Origin: Candidatus Sumerlaeota bacterium
GTDB taxonomy: Bacteria; Sumerlaeota; Sumerlaeia; JAFGJS01
Reading direction: 5' to 3'
Assembly (NCBI GenBank): GCA_016928995.1
Contig: JAFGJS010000114.1
Coordinates: 1 to 26,903 of the forward strand
DNA length: 26,903 nucleotides
Below the pieces are notes generated by a model. That model had not been told where the DNA came from. It did no database searches and was given only the letters and a program-made list of their open reading frames with translations. Below, in pieces: positions 14,099 to 22,431 of this stretch (position 1 is its first letter; each line of letters begins with the position of its first letter). A program made the translations under genes and the position numbers.

Positions 14099-14887
14099 TT
14101 ACTGATATTGATGACAGATGGAAAATAGCTGCTCGATGGCATCGCGGTTTTCCGCAAAACGGCAATGTGTCTCCCGCCGATGCTCGAAATATTTGCCCGT
14201 CACTTGACCGCCGGCGGGATCCGTCGCCAGCCAGACCGGAGTGTCCGCGCCCTGCGAAGGCGACTCATGACCGCCAAATCCCAGATTATTGCTCAACTGT
14301 GAATTCACATCGCCCGGATGGCAGCAATTCACCGTGACGCCGTCAGCCTTGAACCGCTCCGCGTACGCCGCGGTTAACATGCGGTCGGCCTGTTTGGACT
14401 GCCGGTACGCGGTGTTATTGCTATACGGACGGCGTTTGAACTCCAGATCGTCGAGCTCCAGGTCGCCCGCCCAATAACTCGCCACATTCACCACGCGCGC
14501 CGGAGCGGATCGCCTCAAAACATCACGAAAGGCGTCGATCATCCAGACATAGCCCAGCACATTCGTGGCGAACTGCAGCTCGATTCCCTCCGGCGTTTCA
14601 CATCGCTTGCGCGGCGTCTGCGCCGCGTTATTGATCAACACATGCAACGGCTTATCCCAGCGCGCCGCCAACGCAGTGATCTCTTTGCGCCGCGATAAGT
14701 CGCAAAGCGTATACGACACATGCGGATTGCCGCTGTTCGTCCGGATCTCTTCGGCAAGTCTTTTCGTCTTGGCCTCGTCGCGACCGACAAGCGTCACGGC
14801 AAAACCCAGATCATTCGCCAGCGCTTGAGCGATCGCCGCTCCGATCGCGCCTGTCGCGCCGGTGACTAAAGCCTGTTTCCTATGCAT
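14099..14887 (-). CDS. short-chain dehydrogenase/reductase (retinol dehydrogenase-like)
   Basis: This 262-aa protein is a classical-length SDR with a Rossmann fold and NAD(P)H-dependent oxidoreductase activity. Residues 9-16 (TGATGAIG) form the dinucleotide loop, GRDE (35-38) the adenosine-ribose site (an Arg here favours NADPH), CDLS (62-65) the adenine pocket, and NNAA (86-89) the NNAG-type motif. The catalytic Ser137, Tyr161 and Lys165 are present (NVASYWAG, YRQSKQA). CCHPGDVNSQL follows, as in retinol-dehydrogenase-like SDRs (PGxVxT). The substrate is unknown. It lies 68 bases after the Hsp70 gene on the same strand and may be at the end of that transcript. A GAGGA ribosome site precedes the ATG at 14887. 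Confidence 0.9.
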   Translation of the reverse strand: MHRKQALVTGATGAIGAAIAQALANDLGFAVTLVGRDEAKTKRLAEEIRTNSGNPHVSYTLCDLSRRKEITALAARWDKPLHVLINNAAQTPRKRCETPEGIELQFATNVLGYVWMIDAFRDVLRRSAPARVVNVASYWAGDLELDDLEFKRRPYSNNTAYRQSKQADRMLTAAYAERFKADGVTVNCCHPGDVNSQLSNNLGFGGHESPSQGADTPVWLATDPAGGQVTGKYFEHRRETHCRFAENRDAIEQLFSICHQYQ

Positions 14888-14955
14888 CGCGATTCATCCT
14901 CGCCCGGCAAAGCCGCTGATCGCGGGTCGTATCGAAGAGCTGCATTGCAATGGGC

Positions 14956-16773
14956 TTATTTATTTTCCCAGGAAGCCTTGTGCGAATAGAACAGATCCTT
15001 ATAACGGCCGCCGATATTGATCAGCTCGCCCTCGGCGTTGGCCACACCCTCCACATTGCCGGCTTGAATATTCACATCCAGCGAGAACATCTTCTCGCGC
15101 AGCGCATGAAGATCCTCTGGCGCCAGACGATCTTCGTATGAGTCCATGAAATTCTGCACCATCGCGCTGAAATCGCGCGCCTGTTGAATGCGCCGCCGGT
15201 CGCGCAAGAAATTCAGATCCTGCTCGATCTTCTCCTCCGCCTCGGCCGCGACACGCTCGGCCTCCTCCGTCGAAGTCTGCGCAGCCGAAGCCACGGTGAC
15301 TTCCATCATATTTCCTGACGTCACGTCCGTCGCCGAAACATTCAAGATCCCATTCGCGTCGATCATGAAACGCACCTTGATCTCCGGCAGGTCTTTCGGC
15401 GCCGGAGCGATGCCGTTCAGCTTGAAATGCGCCAGCGAACGGTTTTCCGCCGCCACTTTCCGTTCGCCTTGCAGCACATGTACATTCACCGCCTTCTGAT
15501 TGTCCACCACCGTCGTGAATGACTTCTCGACCACGATCGGGATGTTGCTGTTGCGAGGAATCAATGTGGAAAACACGCCCCCCGCCAGTTCGATCCCCAG
15601 CGAAAGCGGCGTCACGTCCAGCAGGAGCACTTCCTCCAGGCTGCCGGTGATCACGCCCGCCTGAATCGCCGCCCCCATCGCGACGATCTCGTCCGGATTG
15701 ACCGATTTCGATGGCGGCCGGCTGAAAAAATCTCCCACCAGGTGCTGCACCGCCGGGATGCGCGTCGAGCCGCCCACCAGCAGCACCTGATCGAGATCTT
15801 TCGGCTCCAACTTCGCATCGCGCAAAGCGTTGCGGCACGGCTCCAGCAAGCGCTCCAGGATCGGCGCGATCAGCGCCTCGTACTCCTTGCGCGTCAATTC
15901 GCTCTCGAAATGCTGCGGACCTTCCTCATTCGCTACGATGAACGGCAGGTTGATCTTGACCTTCGTGAGCGAGGATAGCTCGCATTTGGCCGTTTCCGCC
16001 GCTTCGCGAATCCGCTGAACCGTCGCCTTGTCGCCTTCTGGATCGATCCCGGTCTGCTCGCGAATCCGGTCGCGCAGCACCTGGTAAACCAATTGATCGA
16101 TGTCATCGCCGCCCAACGCGCAATCGCCGTTCGTCGAAAGCACCTCATACGTGTCGCCGCTGATCTCCAGCAGCGTCACATCAAACGTGCCGCCGCCAAA
16201 ATCGAACACCGCGACGCGCTGATCCTCATCCAGCGAAACGCCGTAAGCCAGCGCCGCCGCCGTCGGTTCATTGATGATCCGCAACACGCGCAACCCGGCC
16301 AGCTGACCCGCCGCCTTCGTCGCCTGACGCTGGCTGTCGTTGAAATACGCAGGCACGGTGATCACCGCGTCTTCGATCTCCTCGCCCAGATAATCCTCCG
16401 CCGTCTGCTTCATTTTGTACAAGATCGCCGCGCTGATCTCCTCCGGCTTGTACAGCATGGAGCTCACTTCAATCACGGCCATGCCCTCATCATCAGCGAG
16501 CAGCGGATAATGAATCCCGGCCAGCCGATCCTGAACCTCCTCCAGCCGCGAGCCGATGAACCGTTTCACGCTGCGGATCACGCGCTCCGGCTGCGTGATC
16601 AGCTGCCGCTTGGCCACGGCCCCCACGACAGGATCGTCGTCTCCGCTCAGCAGCACGACAGACGGCGTGGTCTTGCTGCCCTCCGCGTTTGGGATCACCT
16701 CCGCCTTGCCGCCCTCCAGAAAAGCCACAACGGAATTTGTCGTTCCCAGATCAATGCCGATGGTGTGCGCCAT
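14956..16773 (-). CDS. Hsp70-family chaperone (DnaK/HscA-like paralogue)
   Basis: This 605-aa Hsp70 couples ATP hydrolysis to peptide binding. All nucleotide-site motifs are present: DLGTTNS (8-14), NEPTAAALAYG (168-178), DFGGGTFDV (191-199) and GGSTRIP (334-340). The interdomain linker LLLDVTPLSLGIEL (383-396) and a beta-sandwich substrate domain follow. The C-terminal lid (about 520-605) is shorter and divergent, with no DnaK-style low-complexity tail. Overall length is nearer HscA (about 616) than DnaK (about 640). It follows a J-domain/TPR gene by 7 bases, with no grpE, hrcA, iscU or fdx nearby. This argues against both the stress operon and the Fe-S operon. I call it a dedicated Hsp70 and do not assign dnaK or hscA. 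Confidence 0.93.
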   Translation of the reverse strand: MAHTIGIDLGTTNSVVAFLEGGKAEVIPNAEGSKTTPSVVLLSGDDDPVVGAVAKRQLITQPERVIRSVKRFIGSRLEEVQDRLAGIHYPLLADDEGMAVIEVSSMLYKPEEISAAILYKMKQTAEDYLGEEIEDAVITVPAYFNDSQRQATKAAGQLAGLRVLRIINEPTAAALAYGVSLDEDQRVAVFDFGGGTFDVTLLEISGDTYEVLSTNGDCALGGDDIDQLVYQVLRDRIREQTGIDPEGDKATVQRIREAAETAKCELSSLTKVKINLPFIVANEEGPQHFESELTRKEYEALIAPILERLLEPCRNALRDAKLEPKDLDQVLLVGGSTRIPAVQHLVGDFFSRPPSKSVNPDEIVAMGAAIQAGVITGSLEEVLLLDVTPLSLGIELAGGVFSTLIPRNSNIPIVVEKSFTTVVDNQKAVNVHVLQGERKVAAENRSLAHFKLNGIAPAPKDLPEIKVRFMIDANGILNVSATDVTSGNMMEVTVASAAQTSTEEAERVAAEAEEKIEQDLNFLRDRRRIQQARDFSAMVQNFMDSYEDRLAPEDLHALREKMFSLDVNIQAGNVEGVANAEGELINIGGRYKDLFYSHKASWENK

Positions 16774-16780
16774 AATCCCC

Positions 16781-17542
16781 CTACTTCTTAAACCGGCTCA
16801 TAAGCTTGGATAAAAATGAGTCGCCGCTCGGACCCCTGATCGCATCGAGTTTTTGTCGTGCGCTGGTGTTGCTTGAGTCCCAGCGCAGCACCTCCTCATA
16901 CTGCTTGGCCGCCAGCGAACGGCTCCCCGCCGCCGCGTAAATGTCGCCCAGATTCATCTTATACTCAAGGCTGTAAGCGTCCAGTTCGCAAGCCCGCTTG
17001 CAAGCCTCCACGGATTTCGTGAAGCCCCGCCGCGCCTTGATCAGCGCCATCGCGAGCTTCGCATGATACGAAGCCTCGTGCGGATTGTTTTGAATCGCCG
17101 CTTCGAAGAATTCGATAGCCCGGTGAAACTCCCCGATTTGATAAAGCTGGCATCCCTTGACGAACGCCTTTTGCGCGATGTTCACCCGGCTTTTTTCGAT
17201 CCCCACGTCCGATGCCGTGATGGGGCGCTGAAAGGATTTGGTCGAGGGTTTGGCGCTGGTTTTCTCGCCGCTCAGCGTCGCTTCCCGCATCGCATCGGTT
17301 TCTTTTTTCAGTTTCGCGTCGTATTCCTTCCGCCGGTCGTCATCCTTGAGCACATTATACGCCTCGGAAATTAAAGCGAATTCCTCTTCGAACTGCTGCT
17401 GCTCTTCCGTCGAAGACGCCTTGTCCGGATGATATTTGCGCGCTAATTGATGATACGCCCGCTTCACCTCGCGGATCGGCGAGTCCTTTGAAACTTTCAA
17501 AATCTGATAATATGTGCGTTCTCCTGCCAAGTTGGTAGCCAT
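16781..17542 (-). CDS. J-domain/TPR co-chaperone of the adjacent Hsp70
   Basis: This is a 253-aa protein. The J-domain is at about residues 9-77 (TYYQILKVSKDSPIREVKRA, then the diagnostic YHPDK, then ISEAYNVLKDDDRRKEYD). A charged linker rich in Lys/Thr/Ser follows (about 78-120). Residues about 125-240 hold three or so TPR-like helical pairs (FVKGCQLYQIGEFHRAIEFF and following). There is no Gly/Phe region and no zinc finger, so it is not DnaJ. It should recruit and activate the Hsp70 whose start lies 7 bases past its stop, and the TPR part probably binds the client. I chose the ATG at 17542, where the J-domain normally begins (MATNLAGERTYYQIL), over a longer frame to 17626. GGAG sits very close to this ATG. 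Confidence 0.88.
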   Translation of the reverse strand: MATNLAGERTYYQILKVSKDSPIREVKRAYHQLARKYHPDKASSTEEQQQFEEEFALISEAYNVLKDDDRRKEYDAKLKKETDAMREATLSGEKTSAKPSTKSFQRPITASDVGIEKSRVNIAQKAFVKGCQLYQIGEFHRAIEFFEAAIQNNPHEASYHAKLAMALIKARRGFTKSVEACKRACELDAYSLEYKMNLGDIYAAAGSRSLAAKQYEEVLRWDSSNTSARQKLDAIRGPSGDSFLSKLMSRFKK

Positions 17543-17722
17543 TCTCCAGAGAGTGAGTTCCTTAATCAAAAGTCGTGCCGCCGGCTCATGCCGCGCCGCA
17601 AGCCGGCGCCTTCGGACGTCAATCAAGACGTTATCCGACAGATCGCCGCACTCCGGCTGTTCATATCATCGTCGTTTCCGGCAATTATCTATAGCGGCGT
17701 TTGCATTCAGCGCCGGTTAATA

Positions 17723-17932
17723 TCAACCTTTCTTCCGGTAAAGTTTCTCATAATCATCCAAAGATTCCGGCTCATCAAGCCCCAACTCTTGGCGCAGCAA
17801 TTTTTCACGTCCGGCATCCTCCTCGCGGCGCCGGCGCTTGCGCTGCAAATAGCGCAGCAAAATATACCCGATCACCGCCCACGCGCCCAACGCCGACAAG
17901 GAAAAATACAACGCCGGTCGAAATTCGTCCAT
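17723..17932 (-). CDS. small single-TM protein of unknown function (69 aa)
   Basis: The ATG at 17932 gives a protein with one hydrophobic helix (about residues 7-26, ALYFSLSALGAWAVIGYILL). A strong basic stop-transfer cluster (RKRRRR) follows, then a charged helical tail (REKLLRQELGLDEPESLDDY). The predicted topology is N-out, C-in. A longer frame starting at 18022 would overlap the end of pilT and has no better ribosome site. It lies 46 bases after pilT on the same strand and may be co-transcribed. I recognise no family. The composition and TM/tail layout make it more credible than a random frame. Confidence 0.6.
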   Translation of the reverse strand: MDEFRPALYFSLSALGAWAVIGYILLRYLQRKRRRREEDAGREKLLRQELGLDEPESLDDYEKLYRKKG

Positions 17933-17978
17933 CGTTCGCCCGTCCGCCCGAAACACGCGCACCCCGCGGCGCGAATCA

Positions 17979-19073
17979 TCAACCGTATTTCGCGACGAAC
18001 TCCTTTTTATCAAACGCCGCATGCAGCGCGTCTTCGTAAGAGATGATGCCCTTCTGAAAAAGATCCCCCAACGAGTTGATCATCGTAATCATCCCCTCGT
18101 CCTGTCCCGTCTGCATCGCCGAGTAAATCTGCGGAATCTTCCCTTCGCGGATCAAGTTCTTCACCGCGCGAGTGCACACCAGAACCTCCCGCGCCGCGAT
18201 GCGGCCGCGCCCATTCTGTGTGCGGATCAACAGCTGCGAAATGATCCCTTCCAGCGTCATCGAAAGCTGAAAACGCACCTGATTCTGCTGATGCGGATCA
18301 AAATTATCGATGATGCGATTGATCGTCTGCGACGCCTCGCCCGTATGCAGCGTGGAAAGCGCCAAATGGCCCGTCTCCGCCAGCGTGATCGTCACCTTCA
18401 TCGTCTCCTGGTCGCGCATCTCGCCGATCAGCACCACGTCCGGATCCTGGCGCACGCTATGCCGCAGCGCCGCCGCGAAATCCTTCGTATCGCGCCCCAC
18501 CTCGCGCTGTGTGATCGTCGCCATCTGCTGCGCATAGACGAACTCAATCGGATCTTCCACCGTCTGGATATGGCAACGCCGGTGCTTGTTGATCTCATTG
18601 ATCATCGCCGCCAGCGTCGTCGATTTCCCCGAGCCGGTCGGGCCTGTCACGAGCACCAGACCCTTTTGCAAATCGCAAAACTTGACGCAAGACTTCGGCA
18701 TCCCGATGTCCTGCAGCGACGGAATGATGTTCGGCAACAGCCGCAGAACCGCGCAGAAACGGTTCTGCTCCTGAAACAAATTCCCGCGCAAACGGCCATA
18801 CTGCCCCAGGCCATACGCGAAATCCAGCTCCAGGTTTTCCTCGAAGTGCTTGATCTGAAACTCACCCAGCATCGGATAGATGAACTTGCGCAAATCCTCC
18901 TTCGTCGGCTTCAGATTCTTCACGTCATACAGCTCGCCGTCGATGCGCAGCCGCGGCGCGTATCCCTCGCGCAGATGGATGTCGGAAGCCGACTCCATCA
19001 TCGCCCGTTCAATTAATGGGGTTAAATCCACGTTTTCATCTTCCTCGGAAAGAATGGGATGGACGGCGTCCAC
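17979..19073 (-). CDS. pilT: type IV pilus retraction ATPase PilT
   Basis: This is a 364-aa hexameric secretion-superfamily ATPase that powers pilus depolymerisation and twitching. SASDIHLREG near the N-terminus is a PilT hallmark. Walker A is GPTGSGKST, the Asp box is VEDPIEF, Walker B is DPDVVLIGEMRD, and the His box is HLALSTLHTGEA. The C-terminal AIRNLIRE motif that marks retraction ATPases appears as AVKNLIREGK, followed by IYSAMQTGQ. The start is GTG at 19073. It gives about 20 residues before the usual PilT N-terminus (DAVHPILSEEDENV). An ATG inside the SASDIHL lead is less likely. No pilin, pilB, pilC or pilM-Q genes are in the window. Its neighbours are a 69-aa membrane protein downstream and CNNM-type genes upstream. 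Confidence 0.95.
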   Translation of the reverse strand: MDAVHPILSEEDENVDLTPLIERAMMESASDIHLREGYAPRLRIDGELYDVKNLKPTKEDLRKFIYPMLGEFQIKHFEENLELDFAYGLGQYGRLRGNLFQEQNRFCAVLRLLPNIIPSLQDIGMPKSCVKFCDLQKGLVLVTGPTGSGKSTTLAAMINEINKHRRCHIQTVEDPIEFVYAQQMATITQREVGRDTKDFAAALRHSVRQDPDVVLIGEMRDQETMKVTITLAETGHLALSTLHTGEASQTINRIIDNFDPHQQNQVRFQLSMTLEGIISQLLIRTQNGRGRIAAREVLVCTRAVKNLIREGKIPQIYSAMQTGQDEGMITMINSLGDLFQKGIISYEDALHAAFDKKEFVAKYG

Positions 19074-19257
19074 CCCGCGCCGTTGGGAGCGATTTTATGC
19101 TCAATGCAAAGCCTTGCGGCGGTCAACAGAAAAATCGCCGGGAACCAGCGCCTGCCAATGCTTTCTCAAGACTGCCGTCACGCCTCATCAATCATTGCAT
19201 ATAGCGCATTGTAAATAGACCGGAATGAAAACTCAACCGAATCCTCAGGTCAGGCCC

Positions 19258-20568
19258 TCAATCCTCTCTCGAATCCGGTTTTGGGCGAATTTCCAGCTCA
19301 AGCGCGATGATCTTATGCCGTTGCATTTCCGTTACGCGGATCACGGCATTGCCGTGAGTTAATTCCTCTCCCGCTTCAGGCACCCGCCCGAGCTGATCAT
19401 ACACGAATCCCCCCAGCGTATCGATGTTTTCATGCGGAAATTCCAGCCCGACGCGCTCTTCCAGATCATACAGGTTCATCGTCGCCGGCACGCGATAGCG
19501 ATTCGCGCCCAGTTCCTCGAGCTGCGGCGCGTCCGCATCGAACTCATCTTCAATCTCCCCTACGATCTCCTCCAGGATGTCCTCCCGTGTGATCCAGCCC
19601 GTGCAGCTGCCGTATTCGTCGATCACAATCGCCGAACGCATATGCCGGTCCAGAAACTCCTGCAGCAAGCTGTCGATCCGCTTCGTTTCCGGCACGAATA
19701 ACGCCTTTTGAACATACTCCTCCAGCGGCCGCGACGGATTGTTGTCGCGCAAAATCTGCAGCACATCCACATACCCGATCAGATCGATCACCCGCTCCCG
19801 GAAAACCGGAAAACGAGTGTGCCCCGTCGCCTGTGCCAGGGCCTTCACGGCCTCCTGCGAAGACGGCAGCCGCAACGCCGCCACCATCGACAGCGGAATC
19901 ATCACCTCGCGCGCCATCGTCGTATGCAAGTCGATGATCTCCCGGATCATCGACAACTCCGTGGCCTCCTCCGGATCCGACGGCGCTTCCTCTGCGCGCT
20001 CCGCCGCCTCCTCTTCCAGGATCTCAATCAAATCTTCGTGGCTGTAGGTCAAATGATACCGCAAGCGTTCCACGCCCAGCGGCGCCGCCAAGCCCCGCGC
20101 CGACCATTCCACCAGCTTCAGCGCCGGATACATCGCCACAGCGAACCAGTTCATCGGCCGCGCCAGCGAGCGCAACAGCGCATGCGCATCCGCCCGGCCC
20201 ATCCGCACCGGAAAGACATCCGTCAGCGTCAGCGCCAGCGGAGAAACCAGCGCCACGATCAGCACAGGACGCCAATGCAGCCAGCCGCTCTCGCCCAGCG
20301 GCGCGTATCGCCGCGCCAGGGCGTAAATCGTGAAGATCACGCCCACCATCAGCAAACTCGATAAAAACGGCGCCACCGGCGTCTGCGAACGACGATACGC
20401 CAGGTAAACCGCCACGGAATCCCGCTCATCCTCATTCCCGCTTTTCTCCAGCGCCTTCAGCTCGCCCGCCGCGCTCAGCAGATCCACCGCCGCCTCCAGC
20501 GCCGTCAACGCGCCGCGCAACACCAGGAGCAACGCCAAAATCAAAATGAAGAAGGGCCAGTCGATCAT
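19258..20568 (-). CDS. CNNM/CorC-type CBS-domain membrane protein (second of a pair)
   Basis: This is a 436-aa protein. The N-terminal half has four or so hydrophobic segments (about residues 1-190) corresponding to a divergent DUF21/CNNM membrane domain. It is followed by an acidic linker (EEEAAERAEEAPSDPEEATE) and two CBS domains (about 225-345; TTMAREVMIPLSM, GHTRFPVFRERVIDLIGYVD, then AIVIDEYGSCTGWITREDIL and EEIVGEIEDEFD). A CorC_HlyC transporter-associated domain closes the protein (about 350-430). The family is linked to Mg2+/Co2+ export or tolerance. The ATG at 20568 overlaps the stop of the upstream gene by four bases (ATGA), which implies translational coupling. A long in-frame extension to 20784 lies inside the upstream gene and is not used. 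Confidence 0.88.
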   Translation of the reverse strand: MIDWPFFILILALLLVLRGALTALEAAVDLLSAAGELKALEKSGNEDERDSVAVYLAYRRSQTPVAPFLSSLLMVGVIFTIYALARRYAPLGESGWLHWRPVLIVALVSPLALTLTDVFPVRMGRADAHALLRSLARPMNWFAVAMYPALKLVEWSARGLAAPLGVERLRYHLTYSHEDLIEILEEEAAERAEEAPSDPEEATELSMIREIIDLHTTMAREVMIPLSMVAALRLPSSQEAVKALAQATGHTRFPVFRERVIDLIGYVDVLQILRDNNPSRPLEEYVQKALFVPETKRIDSLLQEFLDRHMRSAIVIDEYGSCTGWITREDILEEIVGEIEDEFDADAPQLEELGANRYRVPATMNLYDLEERVGLEFPHENIDTLGGFVYDQLGRVPEAGEELTHGNAVIRVTEMQRHKIIALELEIRPKPDSRED

Positions 20569-21929
20569 GCGCCGCCACCCCCTTCCTGCGATCCCCCGGA
20601 GCCCTCCGCTTTGCTGGGAGGAAAGATCAAAATCCGGTTCGCCACGCGCTCGCCCATGCGTTTCACCCGAAGACGACAGCCCTTGTATTCGGCCACGTCC
20701 CCCACGCGAGGCATGCGCTCCAGACAACTCATCACCAGGCCGCTCAGCGTCCGCACATCCGGATGCTCCAAATCGATCCCCCAATCCTCCTTCAAATCCT
20801 CCAGCTCCAGATGCCCCGGCGCGTCCAGCGAACCGTCGGCGTGCGTCTGGATAATCGGTTCCGCCTGTCCGTCCGTCTCATCGCGCATTTTCCCCACGAT
20901 CTCTTCGAGCAAGTCGTGCATCGTCACCACGCCCTGCGCCATCCCGTATTCCTCCACCACGATCGCAATATGCGTTTTGTGCCGCTTGAACCCCCGCAGC
21001 ACATCGAACAATGCCGACTGCTCATTGACATAAAATGGCGGGCGCAGGATCTCCCGGGCGCTACGATCCGGATTCAGCAAAACATCCTTGACGTGCAAAA
21101 TCCCGATGATCCGGTCCGGAACGCCTTCATAAACCGGAACCCGGCTTCGGGCGATCATCCGCATCTTTTGGTTCAGCTCCTCGCGATCCATGCCCACAGG
21201 CAGCAACAACGCCTCCGCAAACGGCGTAAACACCCGGTCCACCCGCGTCTCAGCGAACTCCAGCACGCTGTCGATCAGTTCAAACTTGCCCGACTCCAGC
21301 ACGGACGACTCGGATTCCTCATGACGGGCGCCCGGCTTCTCGCTCGCTCCTTCATCCTGCGCGGAAGACTCGCCCGGTCGGGCTGCGTCCGCCAGCCAGC
21401 CCGGAACCGGTCCGGCGATCCGGCGCACAGGCGAAAGCAGCGTCAGCAGAATCCATAGCGCCCAACCGCCGTATTCCACCCACTCCTCCGGCATTTCAAT
21501 CGCATGTGATCGCGGCGCGATTTCAATCAGAGCCAGCCCAAACACCGCCATCGCCCCGGCCAGCCAATAGATTCCGCCGCCCCAATCGCCCAGCATCGTT
21601 TCGCAGTACAGCATCCAGCTCGCCACGCCGAGAAACAGAAAAAAATGCCGCAGCGCGTCGCACAGCAACGCCGCCTCGCGCCATTGCGCGAGCAGCTTGC
21701 GCACATGCGGAATCTCCCGCCGCCGCTTTTGCTCCTGGCTCAAACTCGGCAGAATCGTCAAACTCTGCAGCGCCGCGCGCAAGCCCCCGGACCACACCGC
21801 TCCAATGACGGACAGCAGCGCAACGGCCAGCGTCCATACGCCATGCGGCCACGCTCCGCCCGATCCCGCCGCGGCGATTAAAATCGCGCACGCCGGAAAT
21901 GCAAACAACAATGGCCAAAACCGCTTCAT
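20565..21929 (-). CDS. CNNM/CorC-type CBS-domain membrane protein (first of a pair)
   Basis: This is a 454-aa protein of the same family as its downstream partner but only distantly alike. The N-terminal membrane part (about residues 1-170) has hydrophobic segments at about 4-22, 30-47, 95-112, 118-137 and 150-167. It is strongly divergent from standard DUF21. A polar Ser/Glu linker (about 185-212) follows, then a CBS pair (about 228-350: TRVDRVFTPF, RSRVPVYEGVPDRIIGILHV, HIAIVVEEYGMAQGVVTMHD, EEIVGKMRDETD). A CorC_HlyC domain is at about 365-445. GGAGG about 9 bases before the ATG at 21929 supports that start over 21986. The two genes probably form a heteromer or an ancient duplication. The proposed role is divalent-cation handling, from family knowledge only. 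Confidence 0.88.
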   Translation of the reverse strand: MKRFWPLLFAFPACAILIAAAGSGGAWPHGVWTLAVALLSVIGAVWSGGLRAALQSLTILPSLSQEQKRRREIPHVRKLLAQWREAALLCDALRHFFLFLGVASWMLYCETMLGDWGGGIYWLAGAMAVFGLALIEIAPRSHAIEMPEEWVEYGGWALWILLTLLSPVRRIAGPVPGWLADAARPGESSAQDEGASEKPGARHEESESSVLESGKFELIDSVLEFAETRVDRVFTPFAEALLLPVGMDREELNQKMRMIARSRVPVYEGVPDRIIGILHVKDVLLNPDRSAREILRPPFYVNEQSALFDVLRGFKRHKTHIAIVVEEYGMAQGVVTMHDLLEEIVGKMRDETDGQAEPIIQTHADGSLDAPGHLELEDLKEDWGIDLEHPDVRTLSGLVMSCLERMPRVGDVAEYKGCRLRVKRMGERVANRILIFPPSKAEGSGGSQEGGGGA

Positions 21930-22431
21930 CGTCCCGCGCCTCCAGGACCAACGGCGATTCCCTGCGCGCCATATGCGCCGCCGCACACCGATGCATATCT
22001 TCGGATGAAGGAAAAAAGAAATGGTGGTTTCAGCGGACGCAATGTCCGCCGGCTAGAGTAATCTGGCACTTCCAAAAGAAACTTCGCTCCCTTGGGAAGC
22101 TAAAATCAAACGCTCAAACAGAAACAATATATTCACCGCAATCCCGTCCGAATTCAATCAAAAACTGAAAATTCCGCGCCGCTCAGCGCGCATCTTAACT
22201 TTATCCCGTATTTTTTCTTGCTCTTGCTCTTGCTCCGATTCTCCGCCTCTCAGCCGGAAATTTTCTTCAACTCTCCGTGTCCTCTGTGTACTCTGTGGTG
22301 AATAATGAATCGCTCTCGCCCCAAGCATCATTTCCATTCCTTTTGACTTGCGAGCCGCGATTGCATCAGGCAAGAGATTATAACGGCAAGCGAGGAATCC
22401 GCGCAAAATTTTTCCTGCGGGAGGCGAAAGC
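21930..22431. other. intergenic region with repeat fragments upstream of purH
   Basis: This gap of about 500 bases separates the divergent CNNM pair and purH. It contains the tandem hexamer CTTGCT three times (22218-22235) and the CTCTCCGTGTCCTCTGTGTA-type element (22271-22302). I see no clear promoter or riboswitch. A purine (G-box/PurR-like) site upstream of purH was looked for and not found. Confidence 0.5.
22271..22302. repeat. CTCCGTGTCCTCTGTGTACTC-type intergenic repeat copy
   Basis: The element is built of related octamers (CTCCGTGT, CCTCTGTG, ACTCTGTG) ending in GTGAA. I recall near-identical strings (complement ACCACAGAGTACACAGAGG) as dispersed intergenic repeats in many environmental bacteria. 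Only one copy is in this window, so calling it a repeat rests on recall. Confidence 0.5.

Noticed and set aside
14956-17542. Canonical dnaK heat-shock operon
   Set aside because: The J-protein lacks the Gly/Phe and zinc regions of DnaJ, and grpE and hrcA are absent, so I did not use the names dnaK and dnaJ.
14956-17542. Fe-S cluster hscBA operon
   Set aside because: The J-protein has a TPR tail rather than the HscB C-terminal domain, and no isc genes adjoin it.
18021-19016. 331-codon open frame on the plus strand
   Set aside because: It is an antisense shadow of pilT, very rich in Arg/His/Gln, with no ribosome site.
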